64,000 bases of DNA from Bacillus sp. BHET2 (GCF_005938125.1 NZ_VCQN01000001.1:1674001-1738000); one strand, 5' to 3'. Shown: positions 17,544 through 26,357, counted from the first letter of the stretch. Translations and numbers: made by a program. The notes: a model not told the origin generated them from the sequence alone.

Positions 17544-17635
17544 ATTATCGACTTTTCCGTTTTATTATCGACTCTGGGCATTATTTTATCGACTTCTTCA
17601 TTTTATTATCGACTTCACCACATATATTATCGACT
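17544..17635. repeat. Phased array of five ATTATCGACT units
   Basis: ATTATCGACT or a one-base variant starts at 17544, 17564, 17585, 17605 and 17626, so the steps are 20, 21, 20 and 21 bp. The DNA between units is not conserved. The array fills much of the gap upstream of yhjE; the rest (17212-17440) shows no gene. Confidence 0.7.
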
Positions 17636-17655
17636 CCCTCATTGCCCTTCCAAAT

Positions 17656-17692
17656 AAAAAACCGCCATCTCCATCTGGGAATGACAGCTCTC
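17656..17692 (-). terminator. Probable terminator of the S9 peptidase gene
   Basis: On the minus transcript GCUGUC and GAUGGC pair with two G-U pairs around an inner UCC/GGA stem, followed by a run of six U. Confidence 0.5.
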
Positions 17693-17696
17693 TCTT

Positions 17697-19667
17697 TTAT
17701 AAATATTCACCAAACCAATCCACTATCTCCTGTAAACGAGCTTCACGCAAGGATGGCTTTCCGGTCCTTGACAGATTATGGTTGGATTCTGGGAATCGGA
17801 CGAATTTCGCCTCTTTTTTCTCACGCTTCAATGCGATGAATAGCTGTTCGGCTTGTTCGATTGGACAACGATAGTCCTTCTCGCTATGAAGGATCAACAG
17901 GGGGGTGTTCATCTCTGTCACATAAGCGAGAGGGGAGTGCTTCCAAAGGGTTTCGATGTCACCCAGGTCCCTTTGTATTTGCCATTCTGAGAAATAGTAG
18001 CCAATGTCACTTACTCCGTAAAAACTGATCCAGTTGCTGATGGATCGCTGGGTGACAGCCGCTTTAAATCGATCGCTGTGGCCGATGATCCAGTTGGTCA
18101 TGAAGCCTCCGTAGCTTCCACCCGTTACGCCTAAACGGGTTTCATCGACAAAAGGGAATTCCTTCAGTACGTAATCCACTGCCCGCATGATATCCTCATA
18201 ATCACCGCCGCCGTAGTCTCCTCTAACAGCATTGACAAATTCTTGACCATATCCGTGACTCCCTCTCGGATTGACGTACAAAACCGCATAACCTTTACTC
18301 GCGAGCACCTGAAATTCATGGAAGAAGGTGCTTCCGTACATCGTGTGTGGACCGCCGTGTATTTCGACGATAAGCGGGTATTTCTTTCCTTCTTTATACC
18401 CGACAGGCTTCATGATCCAGCCTTGGACAGGCCAGTCTTTTGCACCCGTATACATAAACGTTTGGGGTGAAGACAATACGCGGTCCTCTAGAAAGTCCCC
18501 GTTCAAGCTCGTGACTTTGGTCAACTCTCCAGTCGGCACATGAAGCGTATACAACTCTCCCGGTTCCGTCGGTTTACTCATGGCCAACAGGACCATTTGC
18601 CGGTCTGAATCCAGATCGAATCCGTACACATGCTGCTCTTCCTGTAAGAGTGCAGGGTAAATGGCTCCTTCGATGTGAGCATAGTAAAGAACCGTATTGC
18701 CCGAGTCCGATGCCAAAAAATAAAAGCTCTCATTATCGATTGACCACTTTATTCCCGTTTGGGATGCGCCCTGGATGCTGTCGCTATTGAGAAGATCCCC
18801 TACTTGGACATCCATGCCTTCTGTCAGGCAAACAGAATATCCAGCGCCAAGCTCATGTATCCAAATCTTATTATGGGTTGCATTCTCAAACTCCCGGCCG
18901 TGACCAATGTAGGCAAGGTGCTTTCCATCTGAAGACCAGCTCGCTCCCCCATAGTAACCGGAAGCTTCATTCATCCGCCTAGTCTCTTTTGTTTCAAGTT
19001 GAAATACATATAAATCAGACTGAAACGAGAAATCTTTGTCTTCCTTCTTATCGGTTGAAAAGGCAAGATATTTGCCATCCGGGGACCATGAGTGAAGGGT
19101 GTAATCATGGTCATCATCCATTAGCCTCTTCACTCCCTTAGACTTTAGGTTCACGATGGCGACCTGAGAGCGGCTTTCGTCAAGGAAGCCCTGATCATCA
19201 CTTTTATATTTCATGCTTGTCGTAATGAATGGCTTTAGTTTCTCCTTTTCGTCTTCCTTTTGGTCGAACGTCTCACCTTTCTTCAGGCGAATCGAGAAGG
19301 CTACCTTTTCTCCACAGGGAGACCAGACTGGGTTAGAAACACCTTTCTTACAATCGGTGATCCTCTCTGCCTCCCCTCCATCCCGGTATATAAGATAAAG
19401 CTGATTGATACCGGATCGATTTGAAATAAAGACAATCCGTTTCCCATCAGGGGACCACCTGGGCGCCGACACTTTCTCTTCGCCGAAGGTCCATTGACGT
19501 GTGGACAGATTTTTAAGATTAATGCTATGTAAGGATGATAAATAGTCGTTCTTTTCTTTACACATGACAGTTTGGACAAAGATAGCTTCTTCTCCATTAG
19601 GGGAGAAGCTTGGATCCGAAACGGCCTTTAGTTTATAAAGATCGTCGATTTCTATTCCTTTATTCAT
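17697..19667 (-). CDS. S9 family serine peptidase (acylaminoacyl-peptidase type, YuxL-like)
   Basis: 656 residues in two parts. Residues ~10-380 contain repeated WSPDGK / WSPCGEKVAFS units that form the TolB-like beta-propeller gating peptide access. Residues ~400-656 are the alpha/beta hydrolase: HGGPHTMYG (oxyanion region), nucleophile Ser in GVTGGSYGGF, Asp in LILHSEKDYRCP and His in ESNHNLSR. It removes residues or N-acyl amino acids from short peptides in the cytosol. The ATG at 19667 follows AAAGGAAGG. It is a single gene with a divergent neighbour, yhjD. Confidence 0.92.
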   Translation of the reverse strand: MNKGIEIDDLYKLKAVSDPSFSPNGEEAIFVQTVMCKEKNDYLSSLHSINLKNLSTRQWTFGEEKVSAPRWSPDGKRIVFISNRSGINQLYLIYRDGGEAERITDCKKGVSNPVWSPCGEKVAFSIRLKKGETFDQKEDEKEKLKPFITTSMKYKSDDQGFLDESRSQVAIVNLKSKGVKRLMDDDHDYTLHSWSPDGKYLAFSTDKKEDKDFSFQSDLYVFQLETKETRRMNEASGYYGGASWSSDGKHLAYIGHGREFENATHNKIWIHELGAGYSVCLTEGMDVQVGDLLNSDSIQGASQTGIKWSIDNESFYFLASDSGNTVLYYAHIEGAIYPALLQEEQHVYGFDLDSDRQMVLLAMSKPTEPGELYTLHVPTGELTKVTSLNGDFLEDRVLSSPQTFMYTGAKDWPVQGWIMKPVGYKEGKKYPLIVEIHGGPHTMYGSTFFHEFQVLASKGYAVLYVNPRGSHGYGQEFVNAVRGDYGGGDYEDIMRAVDYVLKEFPFVDETRLGVTGGSYGGFMTNWIIGHSDRFKAAVTQRSISNWISFYGVSDIGYYFSEWQIQRDLGDIETLWKHSPLAYVTEMNTPLLILHSEKDYRCPIEQAEQLFIALKREKKEAKFVRFPESNHNLSRTGKPSLREARLQEIVDWFGEYL

Positions 19668-19865
19668 ATGTTGGTACCTTCCTTTCTTGCATTCCTCTGT
19701 ATGATTTCGACGCTTTCAATACGATTCCCTTTATGCTCGTCCTAATCAACCGTGTTGAGATGCTTGATGGATAAAAAAGTGGATTCACTTTCATAATAGA
19801 AACAAAATCAAATTCTACAACTTTCCCTATTGAAAGTAAATTGAATTCAACGTAAAATAAAAATA

Positions 19866-19878
19866 CGAACATTTGTTC
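19866..19878 (+). promoter_or_regulatory. LexA-like (SOS) box at the yhjD promoter
   Basis: CGAAC-ATTT-GTTC (19866-19878) fits the Bacillus SOS box CGAACRNRYGTTYC with one central mismatch and abuts the TATAAT at 19879-19884. Binding there would block the promoter. Confidence 0.6.
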
Positions 19879-19884
19879 TATAAT
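19879..19884 (+). promoter_or_regulatory. -10 box of yhjD
   Basis: Perfect TATAAT 23 bp before the ATG, directly after the LexA-like box. No strong -35 is seen. Confidence 0.5.
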
Positions 19885-19907
19885 TAAATGAAAAGGAGTC
19901 TTTTCAT

Positions 19908-20297
19908 ATGACTAGAATTCCAGAAAACGATCGGAACATTTTAGAGCAGGCGATTTATTTACCCATGGTGTTGACGATTTTAAATCGTGATCTACAAATC
20001 GTTGACAGCAGCCCATTTAAATTAAAGCGACCGTATGTAGAAATGATAGAGGAGACGATGAAGGTCATTCAGGGAGAACTGGCTCATGTCAAAAAGTACA
20101 TGAGGACGAACAAAATGAAGGTTGAGAGGATGCAATCGGATGATGCCTTTACGATGTACATGTTTCTCTATAAAGGTTATGAAGAACATCATAATTACTT
20201 CAACCCCCGCCTCCGAAACCGGGTCGAGGATTTAATGAGACATTATTTGTATCGCAGATTTATGGAAACGAAGACGGATACAACCAAAGAAGCGTGA
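19908..20297 (+). CDS. yhjD: YhjD-type conserved hypothetical protein
   Basis: 129 residues, predicted all-helical and soluble, with a basic middle region (VKKYMRTNKMKVERM) and conserved-looking aromatic stretch YMFLYKGYEEHHNYFNP. I recognise the length and ending as the Bacillus YhjD family; the function is unknown. ATG at 19908 follows AAAAGGAGT. The SOS-like box in its promoter agrees with my recollection that yhjD appears in the B. subtilis LexA regulon, which suggests a role after DNA damage. It converges on comK with only seven bases between the stop codons. Confidence 0.7.
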   Translation: MTRIPENDRNILEQAIYLPMVLTILNRDLQIVDSSPFKLKRPYVEMIEETMKVIQGELAHVKKYMRTNKMKVERMQSDDAFTMYMFLYKGYEEHHNYFNPRLRNRVEDLMRHYLYRRFMETKTDTTKEA

Positions 20298-20310
20298 TGT
20301 TATCTCACGC
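20292..20310. terminator. Small inverted repeat containing both stop codons of yhjD and comK
   Basis: GCGTGA (20292-20297) and TCACGC (20305-20310) form a 6 bp stem. The TGA of yhjD lies in one arm and the TGA of comK in the other. No strong U-tract is present, so termination is probably weak. Confidence 0.35.
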
Positions 20311-20874
20311 ATCGGTTTTGTGGATATGTCGATTAAAATAGAATGTCTTCACATTATTTGTTTGGGTCTGGGCCTTTGTGTTGTATTTACTCTCCATTTC
20401 CGAAACCCTTTGAGTGTAAGCGATACGCAAATCGGATGTGCGGAGCATTTGATTTTCAAAGGAACTGTAAGATATGGGAACCATGCAGGATTCATTATTG
20501 TGAAGAAAAACCTTCGTCGTTCCATTGTGTGAGCGTTCGTATCCGCGAACATGGGAGTGGGAAACCCAGGTACATTCCTGTTTCACTGGAGAAGATGTTG
20601 GAAATAGATAGATGGACATATCAGGATTCACCATGATAGGGGCTTTATAGATGATACCCGTTAGTTTTTTCGTGCCTTCTTTTCTTCCCTCATAGGAGCA
20701 GCCAAAGAATTCACAGCTTTTCTTTAAGATATCAAACGGTTTGAATGGGGACACTAACACGTCATCTACCTCTATGATTTTAGTAAATGTCCTGGCGCCG
20801 TATTCCATAGGCTGAAGGATCATCGTATGGGGGTTCACTTCATATTCTTCTATAATTCGAGATTTTTCTCTCAT
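20305..20874 (-). CDS. comK: Competence transcription factor ComK
   Basis: 189 residues, close to the 192 of B. subtilis ComK. Recognisable blocks are SCEFFGCSYEGRKEGT, IMVNPDMSIYLFPT, CTWVSHSHV and PISYSSFENQMLRT, all in the order of the known protein. It binds AT-boxes (AAAAN5TTTT) and activates DNA uptake and recombination genes. The ATG at 20874 has GGAGGCGA before it; an upstream in-frame ATG at 20904 does not. The long A/T-rich region upstream (20900-21070) has two one-mismatch AT-boxes near 21000 and may hold the autoregulatory site. The last residues diverge from B. subtilis, as usual for ComK orthologues outside the species group. Confidence 0.9.
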   Translation of the reverse strand: MREKSRIIEEYEVNPHTMILQPMEYGARTFTKIIEVDDVLVSPFKPFDILKKSCEFFGCSYEGRKEGTKKLTGIIYKAPIMVNPDMSIYLFPTSSPVKQECTWVSHSHVRGYERSHNGTTKVFLHNNESCMVPISYSSFENQMLRTSDLRIAYTQRVSEMESKYNTKAQTQTNNVKTFYFNRHIHKTDA

Positions 20875-21071
20875 TTCATCGCCTCCATTTACATTTTTCA
20901 CCAAAATAATACCACAATTTTCGAGGAATGTCTTCTATATTTTTAAAAATTCTGAAATTAACTCCCCACTAGCATTGTATGAATAAAAAATTTTCAGAAT
21001 ATTTAATTTTTTAGTTGAATTTTTACTACTTACCCCATATACTAATAAAAAGAATTCAGAGGTGATCGTAT

Positions 21072-21308
21072 ATGGAAAATAAAAAGTCCTATACCGAATT
21101 GATGAAAGCTTCTGCGATGACCCGCAAAAAAGCCGCTGAGAGAAGCGTGTTGGAGATCTATATCGACATGGTGTTGCATGAAAGCATTCTAAAGACGCAA
21201 AAAGCCAAACTCCTAACTGACATTGACGCCGCTCTGGATAAAAAAGATAAATCCCTTTTCTTAAAACTTGCCAAAGAATTAAATCAATTGAACCTAAGCT
21301 ACGGATAA
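21072..21308 (+). CDS. IDEAL domain protein
   Basis: 78 residues. The C-terminal half has the IDEAL-type pattern (LLTDIDAALDKKDKSLFLKLAKELNQL), a short helix pair found at the end of many small Bacillus proteins. The N-terminal half is basic and helical. The ATG at 21072 follows CAGAGGTGAT. The function of the domain is not established, though it occurs in proteins tied to regulation by ClpC adaptors or phosphatases. It is divergent from comK, so the ~200 bp AT-rich gap holds both promoters. Confidence 0.8.
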   Translation: MENKKSYTELMKASAMTRKKAAERSVLEIYIDMVLHESILKTQKAKLLTDIDAALDKKDKSLFLKLAKELNQLNLSYG

Positions 21309-21315
21309 TGAAAAA

Positions 21316-21350
21316 TAGCTGACTCAAAACTTGAGTCAGCTATTCCTTTT
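21316..21350 (+). terminator. Terminator of the IDEAL-domain gene
   Basis: TAGCTGACTCAA (21316-21327), loop AAC, TTGAGTCAGCTA (21331-21342), then TTCCTTTTTT. Confidence 0.85.
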
Positions 21351-21481
21351 TTAATGGACGGGCCGATGGTACCGCTTTTGGACCCAAGTTATCATGATTA
21401 CGGAACACCTGAGTTATATACACCTATTTCATTTACATCCCAAACGTCCATGGAAAAATTTAATTAGTAACGAAAGAAAAT

Positions 21482-21829
21482 GAGGCTGGGATATAACGAA
21501 ATCAATATATTTTAAAGACGAACAATCAGAATAAAAAACCATGTCATGATTTCATTTGACACCGCTGCCCGATTTCCGTGCAAGACTTCGCTTTCCTCGG
21601 GCAAAAGGCGAGCCCCCTCGTCGCTAACGCTCCTGCTTAGGTCTCACCTATTCCGCTTTTCCCAAAGGAGTCTTCGTCTTACACTCCAATCAACAACTAG
21701 AACCAGTTAAATACACTGTATATGCTCTTACAATAACAATAAAAAATCCGAACGTTTTCGATTTTCATGAAAGAATATCGAATAATCGTTCGGATTTTTC
21801 TTTGGCTAAACCCCTTATGTCCCAACCTC
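21482..21829. repeat. MITE-like terminator element, copy A (348 bp)
   Basis: Inverted ends GAGGCTGGGATATAA and TTATGTCCCAACCTC bound a core with nested palindromes. The right part has a 13 bp stem (AAAAATCCGAACG / CGTTCGGATTTTT) that should act as a two-way terminator. The right end lies 8 bp past the yhfN stop at 21838. The other copies are at 34993-35332 and 41357-41703, in the same orientation. Bases 21351-21481 show nothing else. Confidence 0.8.
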
Positions 21830-21837
21830 TTTTCTCT

Positions 21838-23109
21838 TTATTCTTCTCTTTTCTCCACTTCATACTCTTCCAGCATAGACAAGCGTTCAAGCATGGTAGG
21901 ATGCCCGTAACGGAAGATTTTCACAAGCAGAGGAGGATTCACCTGGGATAACCCTACCTTTGATAACTTCTGGAATGATGAAATGGCCGCTTCTTTATCT
22001 CCGGTCATTTCGATCGCATATCGGTCTGCCCTCGTTTCCTGGTAACGGGATACCCAGTTGCTAAGGGGACTAATCGTGAACAACAGCATGGATGTGATCA
22101 TCAAGAATAGTGGTAAAGAGCTCAGGTTCGAGACGCTCGATACTTTCATATTATCCTTATGATTCGCGACTATTCCCCTCATCAGCTTGGACGTCAGGAA
22201 CAGTCCAAAGAAGGACAGAACAAGATAGATGCCGATTCCTATATAGATATGCTTTTCCACATAGTGAGCCATTTCATGGGCCATGACGAAAAGTATTTCT
22301 TTGTCTGTCAGCTGTTCTAGAGTCGTATCCCAAAGAACAATCCGTGAATTGGATCCTACACCTGTCACGTACGCATTAAGGGAATTGGTCTTTTCCGACA
22401 TGTCAACTTCAAATACATGGTCCGCAGGGATATTCGCTCTCTCTGCAAGGGAGAGGATCTGCTGTTCTAACACTTTATCCTTCAATGGATAGAAGTCATT
22501 GTATAGCGGATCGATCAAAACCGGCTGCACAAACATCATGAAGATCGTAAAAGGCACAGACAAGGCCCAAGCCGCCAGCCACCAGCGCTGTTTGAACCGC
22601 TTCATCAGAGCATATAGAACCGAAACAATGATGAACATGAGCAGATAATTCACCCAGAAATCAGTGATTTCGTCCTTCATCCACATAGAGAAGGACTGGG
22701 TGGAAATATGGTAGCTCTTTGAGATCTTATATGAAATATACTGAAGTGGAAAAATGGCCAGGAAAGAAGCAATCGATAACCAGAACAAGTAAATGGCCGT
22801 TTGTAGGTAACCATTCTTCACCGTCCCCCTCGCCCACTTCTCAAATACCCGTGAAACACCAAGAATCAAGATCAAAAAATAAAACAACCATTCATAAGGC
22901 GTAGACAAGAAAAACAAGAGATTCTTGATTTTCGAAAAATCCTCACTCAACATAATCTCTTTTTGATTCATAAAGGTGGCAGGATCCGCACTGCTGCCCT
23001 TATACACTTCAGGTAAAGTGGAATCTGCCAGGAAAAATAAATACACATATAAAAATAAGCCTAATAGTAAATAAGCCAGTATCGACCTTAGTGCCCATTT
23101 TCTAGCCAA
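21838..23109 (-). CDS. yhfN: M48 family zinc metalloprotease (Ste24/CAAX protease type), YhfN
   Basis: 423 residues. About five N-terminal membrane segments form the M48 N-domain, followed by TNSLNAYVTGVGSNSRIVLWDTTLEQL and the zinc motif VMAHEMAHYVEKH (HExxH), with a distal Glu in SRYQETRADRYAI. It should cleave membrane proteins at the cytosolic side. B. subtilis YhfN has the same length and design. The start is TTG at 23109 after GGGAGGAAG. The 3' end abuts MITE-like copy A. The protein ends in a charged tail. Confidence 0.9.
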   Translation of the reverse strand: MARKWALRSILAYLLLGLFLYVYLFFLADSTLPEVYKGSSADPATFMNQKEIMLSEDFSKIKNLLFFLSTPYEWLFYFLILILGVSRVFEKWARGTVKNGYLQTAIYLFWLSIASFLAIFPLQYISYKISKSYHISTQSFSMWMKDEITDFWVNYLLMFIIVSVLYALMKRFKQRWWLAAWALSVPFTIFMMFVQPVLIDPLYNDFYPLKDKVLEQQILSLAERANIPADHVFEVDMSEKTNSLNAYVTGVGSNSRIVLWDTTLEQLTDKEILFVMAHEMAHYVEKHIYIGIGIYLVLSFFGLFLTSKLMRGIVANHKDNMKVSSVSNLSSLPLFLMITSMLLFTISPLSNWVSRYQETRADRYAIEMTGDKEAAISSFQKLSKVGLSQVNPPLLVKIFRYGHPTMLERLSMLEEYEVEKREE

Positions 23110-23250
23110 CCTGCTTCCTCCCTTCTCATCTTCACTACTATATGTAATACCCTGTCCAAAGTTTTAGAACCTAAACACTTGTTAGTGAGAGTTCGCGGCT
23201 TGTGATGGGAAATCGATTATTTGGGTTTTGCTTACATGCGATATTTAAAT

Positions 23251-23320
23251 TTATCTGCCATATCTTCATTATATCTGCCAAAATAAATTTTTATCTGCCA
23301 TTTTTAAAATTTATCTGCCG
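23251..23320. repeat. Phased array of four TTATCTGCCA units, exact 20 bp step
   Basis: TTATCTGCCA or a one-base variant begins at 23251, 23271, 23291 and 23311. The spacers are A/T-rich and not conserved. The array lies upstream of yhfN and downstream of azlD. The same unit, inverted, occurs at 17442-17492. Confidence 0.75.
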
Positions 23321-23393
23321 TTTTACAAAATACGACACCCCTCGTCCCTCTCAATAAAAAAAAGCCACGATTCAAATCGTGACCAAATACTTT

Positions 23394-23705
23394 CTACAAG
23401 AAGATGACCGAATACAGCGACAATATTGAAATCGCCCCGATCACCACAAGGATGACGTTGGCACCGAGAAACGCAATGACAAAAGCGGAAACTGTACCCA
23501 CGATACCAAAAAGGAGATCCCCTTCCTGTATCAGCAAGATGCTGGGAAAAATCAACGCACCCAATACGGCAAAAGGAACATTTTTCAACACGCCCTGGAG
23601 AAAAGGAGGAAGCTCTTTCCCTTTAAACACAAGAAAAGGAAGCATCCTCGGAATGTACGTAACCACAGCCATTCCAAGAATCATCCACACAATCGCACTA
23701 TTCAT
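23394..23705 (-). CDS. azlD: AzlD family branched-chain amino acid exporter subunit
   Basis: 103 residues with four hydrophobic segments. VVTYIPRMLPFLVF near the N-terminus and KNVPFAVLGALIFP are the family hallmarks. It forms the small partner of AzlC in a branched-chain amino acid or analogue efflux system. The ATG at 23705 overlaps the azlC end by eight bases and follows GGGAGGAGG, so it is translationally linked. Confidence 0.9.
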   Translation of the reverse strand: MNSAIVWMILGMAVVTYIPRMLPFLVFKGKELPPFLQGVLKNVPFAVLGALIFPSILLIQEGDLLFGIVGTVSAFVIAFLGANVILVVIGAISILSLYSVIFL

Positions 23706-24420
23706 CCGCTTTTCCTCCTCCCTTCTTCATCGTTACTATTTCCACAATCACTGCTGAAACGAGCGTAGCCGTCACAATCGACCACCCATTTGAAAGGTTT
23801 GTTGTATAAAGAATAATGCTATTCAAAGCACCTGCCACCACAGCCAAAAACGTGACCTTTATACTTTTTTTCATAGAGGGGACGAGGAGACCAACAAACA
23901 TGGCATACAGTGCAATCGTCATACTTGCCTGCAGGAATTCTGGGAGAAGTTCTCCGATGAAATATCCGACTCCTGAATTCACGACCCAGCTTCCGTACGA
24001 AATAAGCATGACCCCAACGATGAACCCCGTTCTCACTTTTCCCTCTTTAACACTGATGACCGTAAAGGTTTCGTCTGTAATGCCAAATGCATAAAAGAGC
24101 TTCTTAAACAAGCGATCTTCTTCCAGCTTTTCACTCAAGGAAGCAGACATAAGAAAGTGACGAATGTTGACGATAAACGTGGTGAGAATGATTTCGATAA
24201 TTCCTGTTCCCACCGCAATCAAACTCAACGATATGTATTGAGCGGCCCCCGCAAACACAAGCATGCTCATCAGGATCGTTTCAGTTATCGTTAGACCTGT
24301 AGTACGGGCCAATAATCCAAAGGTTAACGCCACAGGCATATATCCAATGGCGATACTCAGACCACCTTGTAATCCCAGACGAAAATCACTCACCTTTTTT
24401 GTCGAAAGAAGTGCCTCCAT
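23698..24420 (-). CDS. azlC: AzlC family branched-chain amino acid exporter subunit
   Basis: 240 residues from ATG 24420, which follows AAAGGATGTGAGCGG. The open frame runs on to 24639 through AT-rich DNA and over the divergent gene, and is rejected as the start. Six to seven membrane segments; GYMPVALTFGLLA near the N-terminus and FAGAAQYISLSLI are typical of AzlC. With AzlD it exports branched-chain amino acids or toxic analogues such as azaleucine. The divergent XRE-cupin gene is the likely regulator. Confidence 0.92.
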   Translation of the reverse strand: MEALLSTKKVSDFRLGLQGGLSIAIGYMPVALTFGLLARTTGLTITETILMSMLVFAGAAQYISLSLIAVGTGIIEIILTTFIVNIRHFLMSASLSEKLEEDRLFKKLFYAFGITDETFTVISVKEGKVRTGFIVGVMLISYGSWVVNSGVGYFIGELLPEFLQASMTIALYAMFVGLLVPSMKKSIKVTFLAVVAGALNSIILYTTNLSNGWSIVTATLVSAVIVEIVTMKKGGGKADE

Positions 24421-24522
24421 CCGCTCACATCCTTTATAATAGAAGTAATTTACTATTTTAATTTTTTGATAATTTATTATATTATACATATAGACGTTAT
24501 AGTATACAAGAGGAGTTTTAAC

Positions 24523-25080
24523 ATGGAAAATTTCCCGATACAAATTGGTGATAATATAAGAAAGATTCGCAAGGAGCGGGGATTCAGCCTGGAACAAATG
24601 GCTGAGCGCACCGGTGTGAGCAAAGCAATGATCGGTCAAATAGAACGGGGAGATTCAAATCCTACAGTTGCGATACTGTGGAAAATAGCCAATGGTTTGA
24701 AGGTTTCCTTTTCTTCACTGATTGAAAAACCCAGCAACCAAGTATCCATCATCCACTATAAAGACGTTCAACCGGTGTTAGAAGATGATGGCAACTATAT
24801 CGTTTACCCCATCTTCCCATTCGATCCTTTAAAAAAATGGGAAAGCTATCGTGTTGAAATGAAGCCTGGATGTTCGTACAACAATGAAGGGCATGCGAAG
24901 GGTGTAGAAGAATACATTACGGTCTTATCAGGGAGAATCGCCCTTATGATTGCCGAAGAAAGATACGACCTGGCGGAAGGAAGCTCAATCCGATTTGCTG
25001 CTGATTCTGGTCATGAATATGTAAATGATTCTGATGAACAGGCCGTATGCCAAATGGTTATCTATTATGGGGAAGAGTGA
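24523..25080 (+). CDS. XRE-family regulator with C-terminal cupin domain
   Basis: 185 residues from ATG 24523, which follows AGAGGAG. Residues ~8-65 are a helix-turn-helix of the Xre type (IRKIRKERGFSLEQMAERTGVSKAMIGQIERGDSNPTV pattern), and ~100-180 form a cupin barrel (GVEEYITVLSGRIALMI, EGSSIRFAADSGHEYVN) that probably senses a small ligand. It is divergent from azlCD with ~100 bp between the starts, the usual place for a regulator of an amino acid exporter. B. subtilis uses AzlB (Lrp type) instead, so this is a different solution. Confidence 0.88.
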   Translation: MENFPIQIGDNIRKIRKERGFSLEQMAERTGVSKAMIGQIERGDSNPTVAILWKIANGLKVSFSSLIEKPSNQVSIIHYKDVQPVLEDDGNYIVYPIFPFDPLKKWESYRVEMKPGCSYNNEGHAKGVEEYITVLSGRIALMIAEERYDLAEGSSIRFAADSGHEYVNDSDEQAVCQMVIYYGEE

Positions 25081-25103
25081 AGAGAAGATATAAAAAGTCA
25101 TTA

Positions 25104-25146
25104 ATAGCTGTCATTGAATGCAAATGCATTCAATGACAGCTTTTTC
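25104..25146 (+). terminator. Strong terminator of the XRE-cupin gene
   Basis: AGCTGTCATTGAATGCA (25104-25120) pairs perfectly with its complement at 25123-25139, followed by TTTTTCTT. Confidence 0.9.
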
Positions 25147-25283
25147 TTCATCGATTTCGTGTCAATGGAGCCGCCACTCAATATACTAATACATCATAAA
25201 AAAACTCTTCCAGTAAACATTGTGGCTATTTTCTCTATATTAATCCCGGAACAACAAGAAAAGGATGAAAGGAGATAGATGAG

Positions 25284-26357
25284 ATGACTACAACATTGCC
25301 CCTGTATGAACTGAAGTTTGAGAAAGCTGATTTAAAGAAACTGGAGCGTGATGTTTGGAGTAAATCACCTGTACCCGCCAAAATCAGCATCGAGCAGGCC
25401 TTGTATGACATCGAAATACGGTATAGAGGATCCTACACGAGAAAATTAAAAAAGAAATCATATCAAATAGACTTTATTCTTCCAGACACAGACCATCGCC
25501 CATCAGAGATCCATCTGAATGCAGAAGCGTTTGATCCCTCCCACTTTCGGAACAAACTTTCACTGGATTTTATGCGGGATTTGGGGATTCACACTCCTGA
25601 AAGTCAACACATCTTCCTTACCCAGGACGGAAACCCTCTTGGTCTATATCTTAAGCTTGAATCCGTTAATGAACTGTATTTGAAAAGTAGGAACCTTCCT
25701 CGAGGAACTATTTATTATGCCGTGAACAATAAAGCTGATTTTTCACAGAAGAAAAAACGGGGCCTTACATCAGGATATCAACGAAAACTTGGAAAAATGC
25801 AAGATGATCACCACCTCATTCATTTCATTAAAATGATCAATATAAAGTCCCGTTCATCGTTCCAACAAGAAATACCGCAACTATTAAACATCGAAAACTA
25901 CTTTATATGGCTGGCAGGTGCCGTATGCACGATGAATAATGATGGATTCACCCATAACTATGCATTGTACCGGAACGGTGACGATCGGCTGTTCAATATT
26001 ATACCTTGGGACTATGATGCGACGTTCGGCAGGAAAGTGAACGGTGAAGTCATGGATTGGGATTATGTCCCCATCACAGGAAAAGACACAAATAAACTCA
26101 CGACACAATTGATGAAAGCATCGGGATACCGCCGATTGTACAAAAGGATATTGGAAGAAATACTTGAAACAAAGTTCACTGTTGAATACCTGGAAGAGAC
26201 TGTGATGGACTTGCATGCTACTTTAAGGCCTTATGTTTTGATGGACCCTCATTTTATGACAAATATCAATCTGTATGATGAAGAACCCTCATTCATCTTT
26301 CAGTTTATTAAAGATCGGAATGCTTTCTTAAAACGGCAATTAGCGTTCCTTAAATAA
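25284..26357 (+). CDS. cotH: CotH family spore coat kinase
   Basis: 357 residues, like B. subtilis CotH (362). The atypical protein kinase fold shows RYRGSYTRKLKKKSYQIDF (nucleotide-binding strand region), KLESVNE, and NNDGFTHNYALYRN followed by IIPWDYDATFG, where the Asp pair should bind metal. CotH phosphorylates coat proteins such as CotB and CotG and is needed for outer coat assembly. Neither cotB nor cotG is adjacent here. The ATG at 25284 follows AAAGGAG. The sequence is complete with no sign of decay. Confidence 0.9.
   Translation: MTTTLPLYELKFEKADLKKLERDVWSKSPVPAKISIEQALYDIEIRYRGSYTRKLKKKSYQIDFILPDTDHRPSEIHLNAEAFDPSHFRNKLSLDFMRDLGIHTPESQHIFLTQDGNPLGLYLKLESVNELYLKSRNLPRGTIYYAVNNKADFSQKKKRGLTSGYQRKLGKMQDDHHLIHFIKMINIKSRSSFQQEIPQLLNIENYFIWLAGAVCTMNNDGFTHNYALYRNGDDRLFNIIPWDYDATFGRKVNGEVMDWDYVPITGKDTNKLTTQLMKASGYRRLYKRILEEILETKFTVEYLEETVMDLHATLRPYVLMDPHFMTNINLYDEEPSFIFQFIKDRNAFLKRQLAFLK

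Noticed and set aside
17544-17635. Phased array as a replication origin or iteron set
   Set aside because: No replication gene or DnaA-box cluster (TTATNCACA) is present.
20960-21040. ComK autoregulatory AT-boxes
   Set aside because: Two one-mismatch boxes exist, but the region is so AT-rich that chance matches are expected and the spacing does not fit a known class; mentioned only in the comK entry.
24421-24639. Long N-terminal extension of AzlC
   Set aside because: It overlaps the divergent regulator start, lacks a ribosome site and adds sequence absent from the family.
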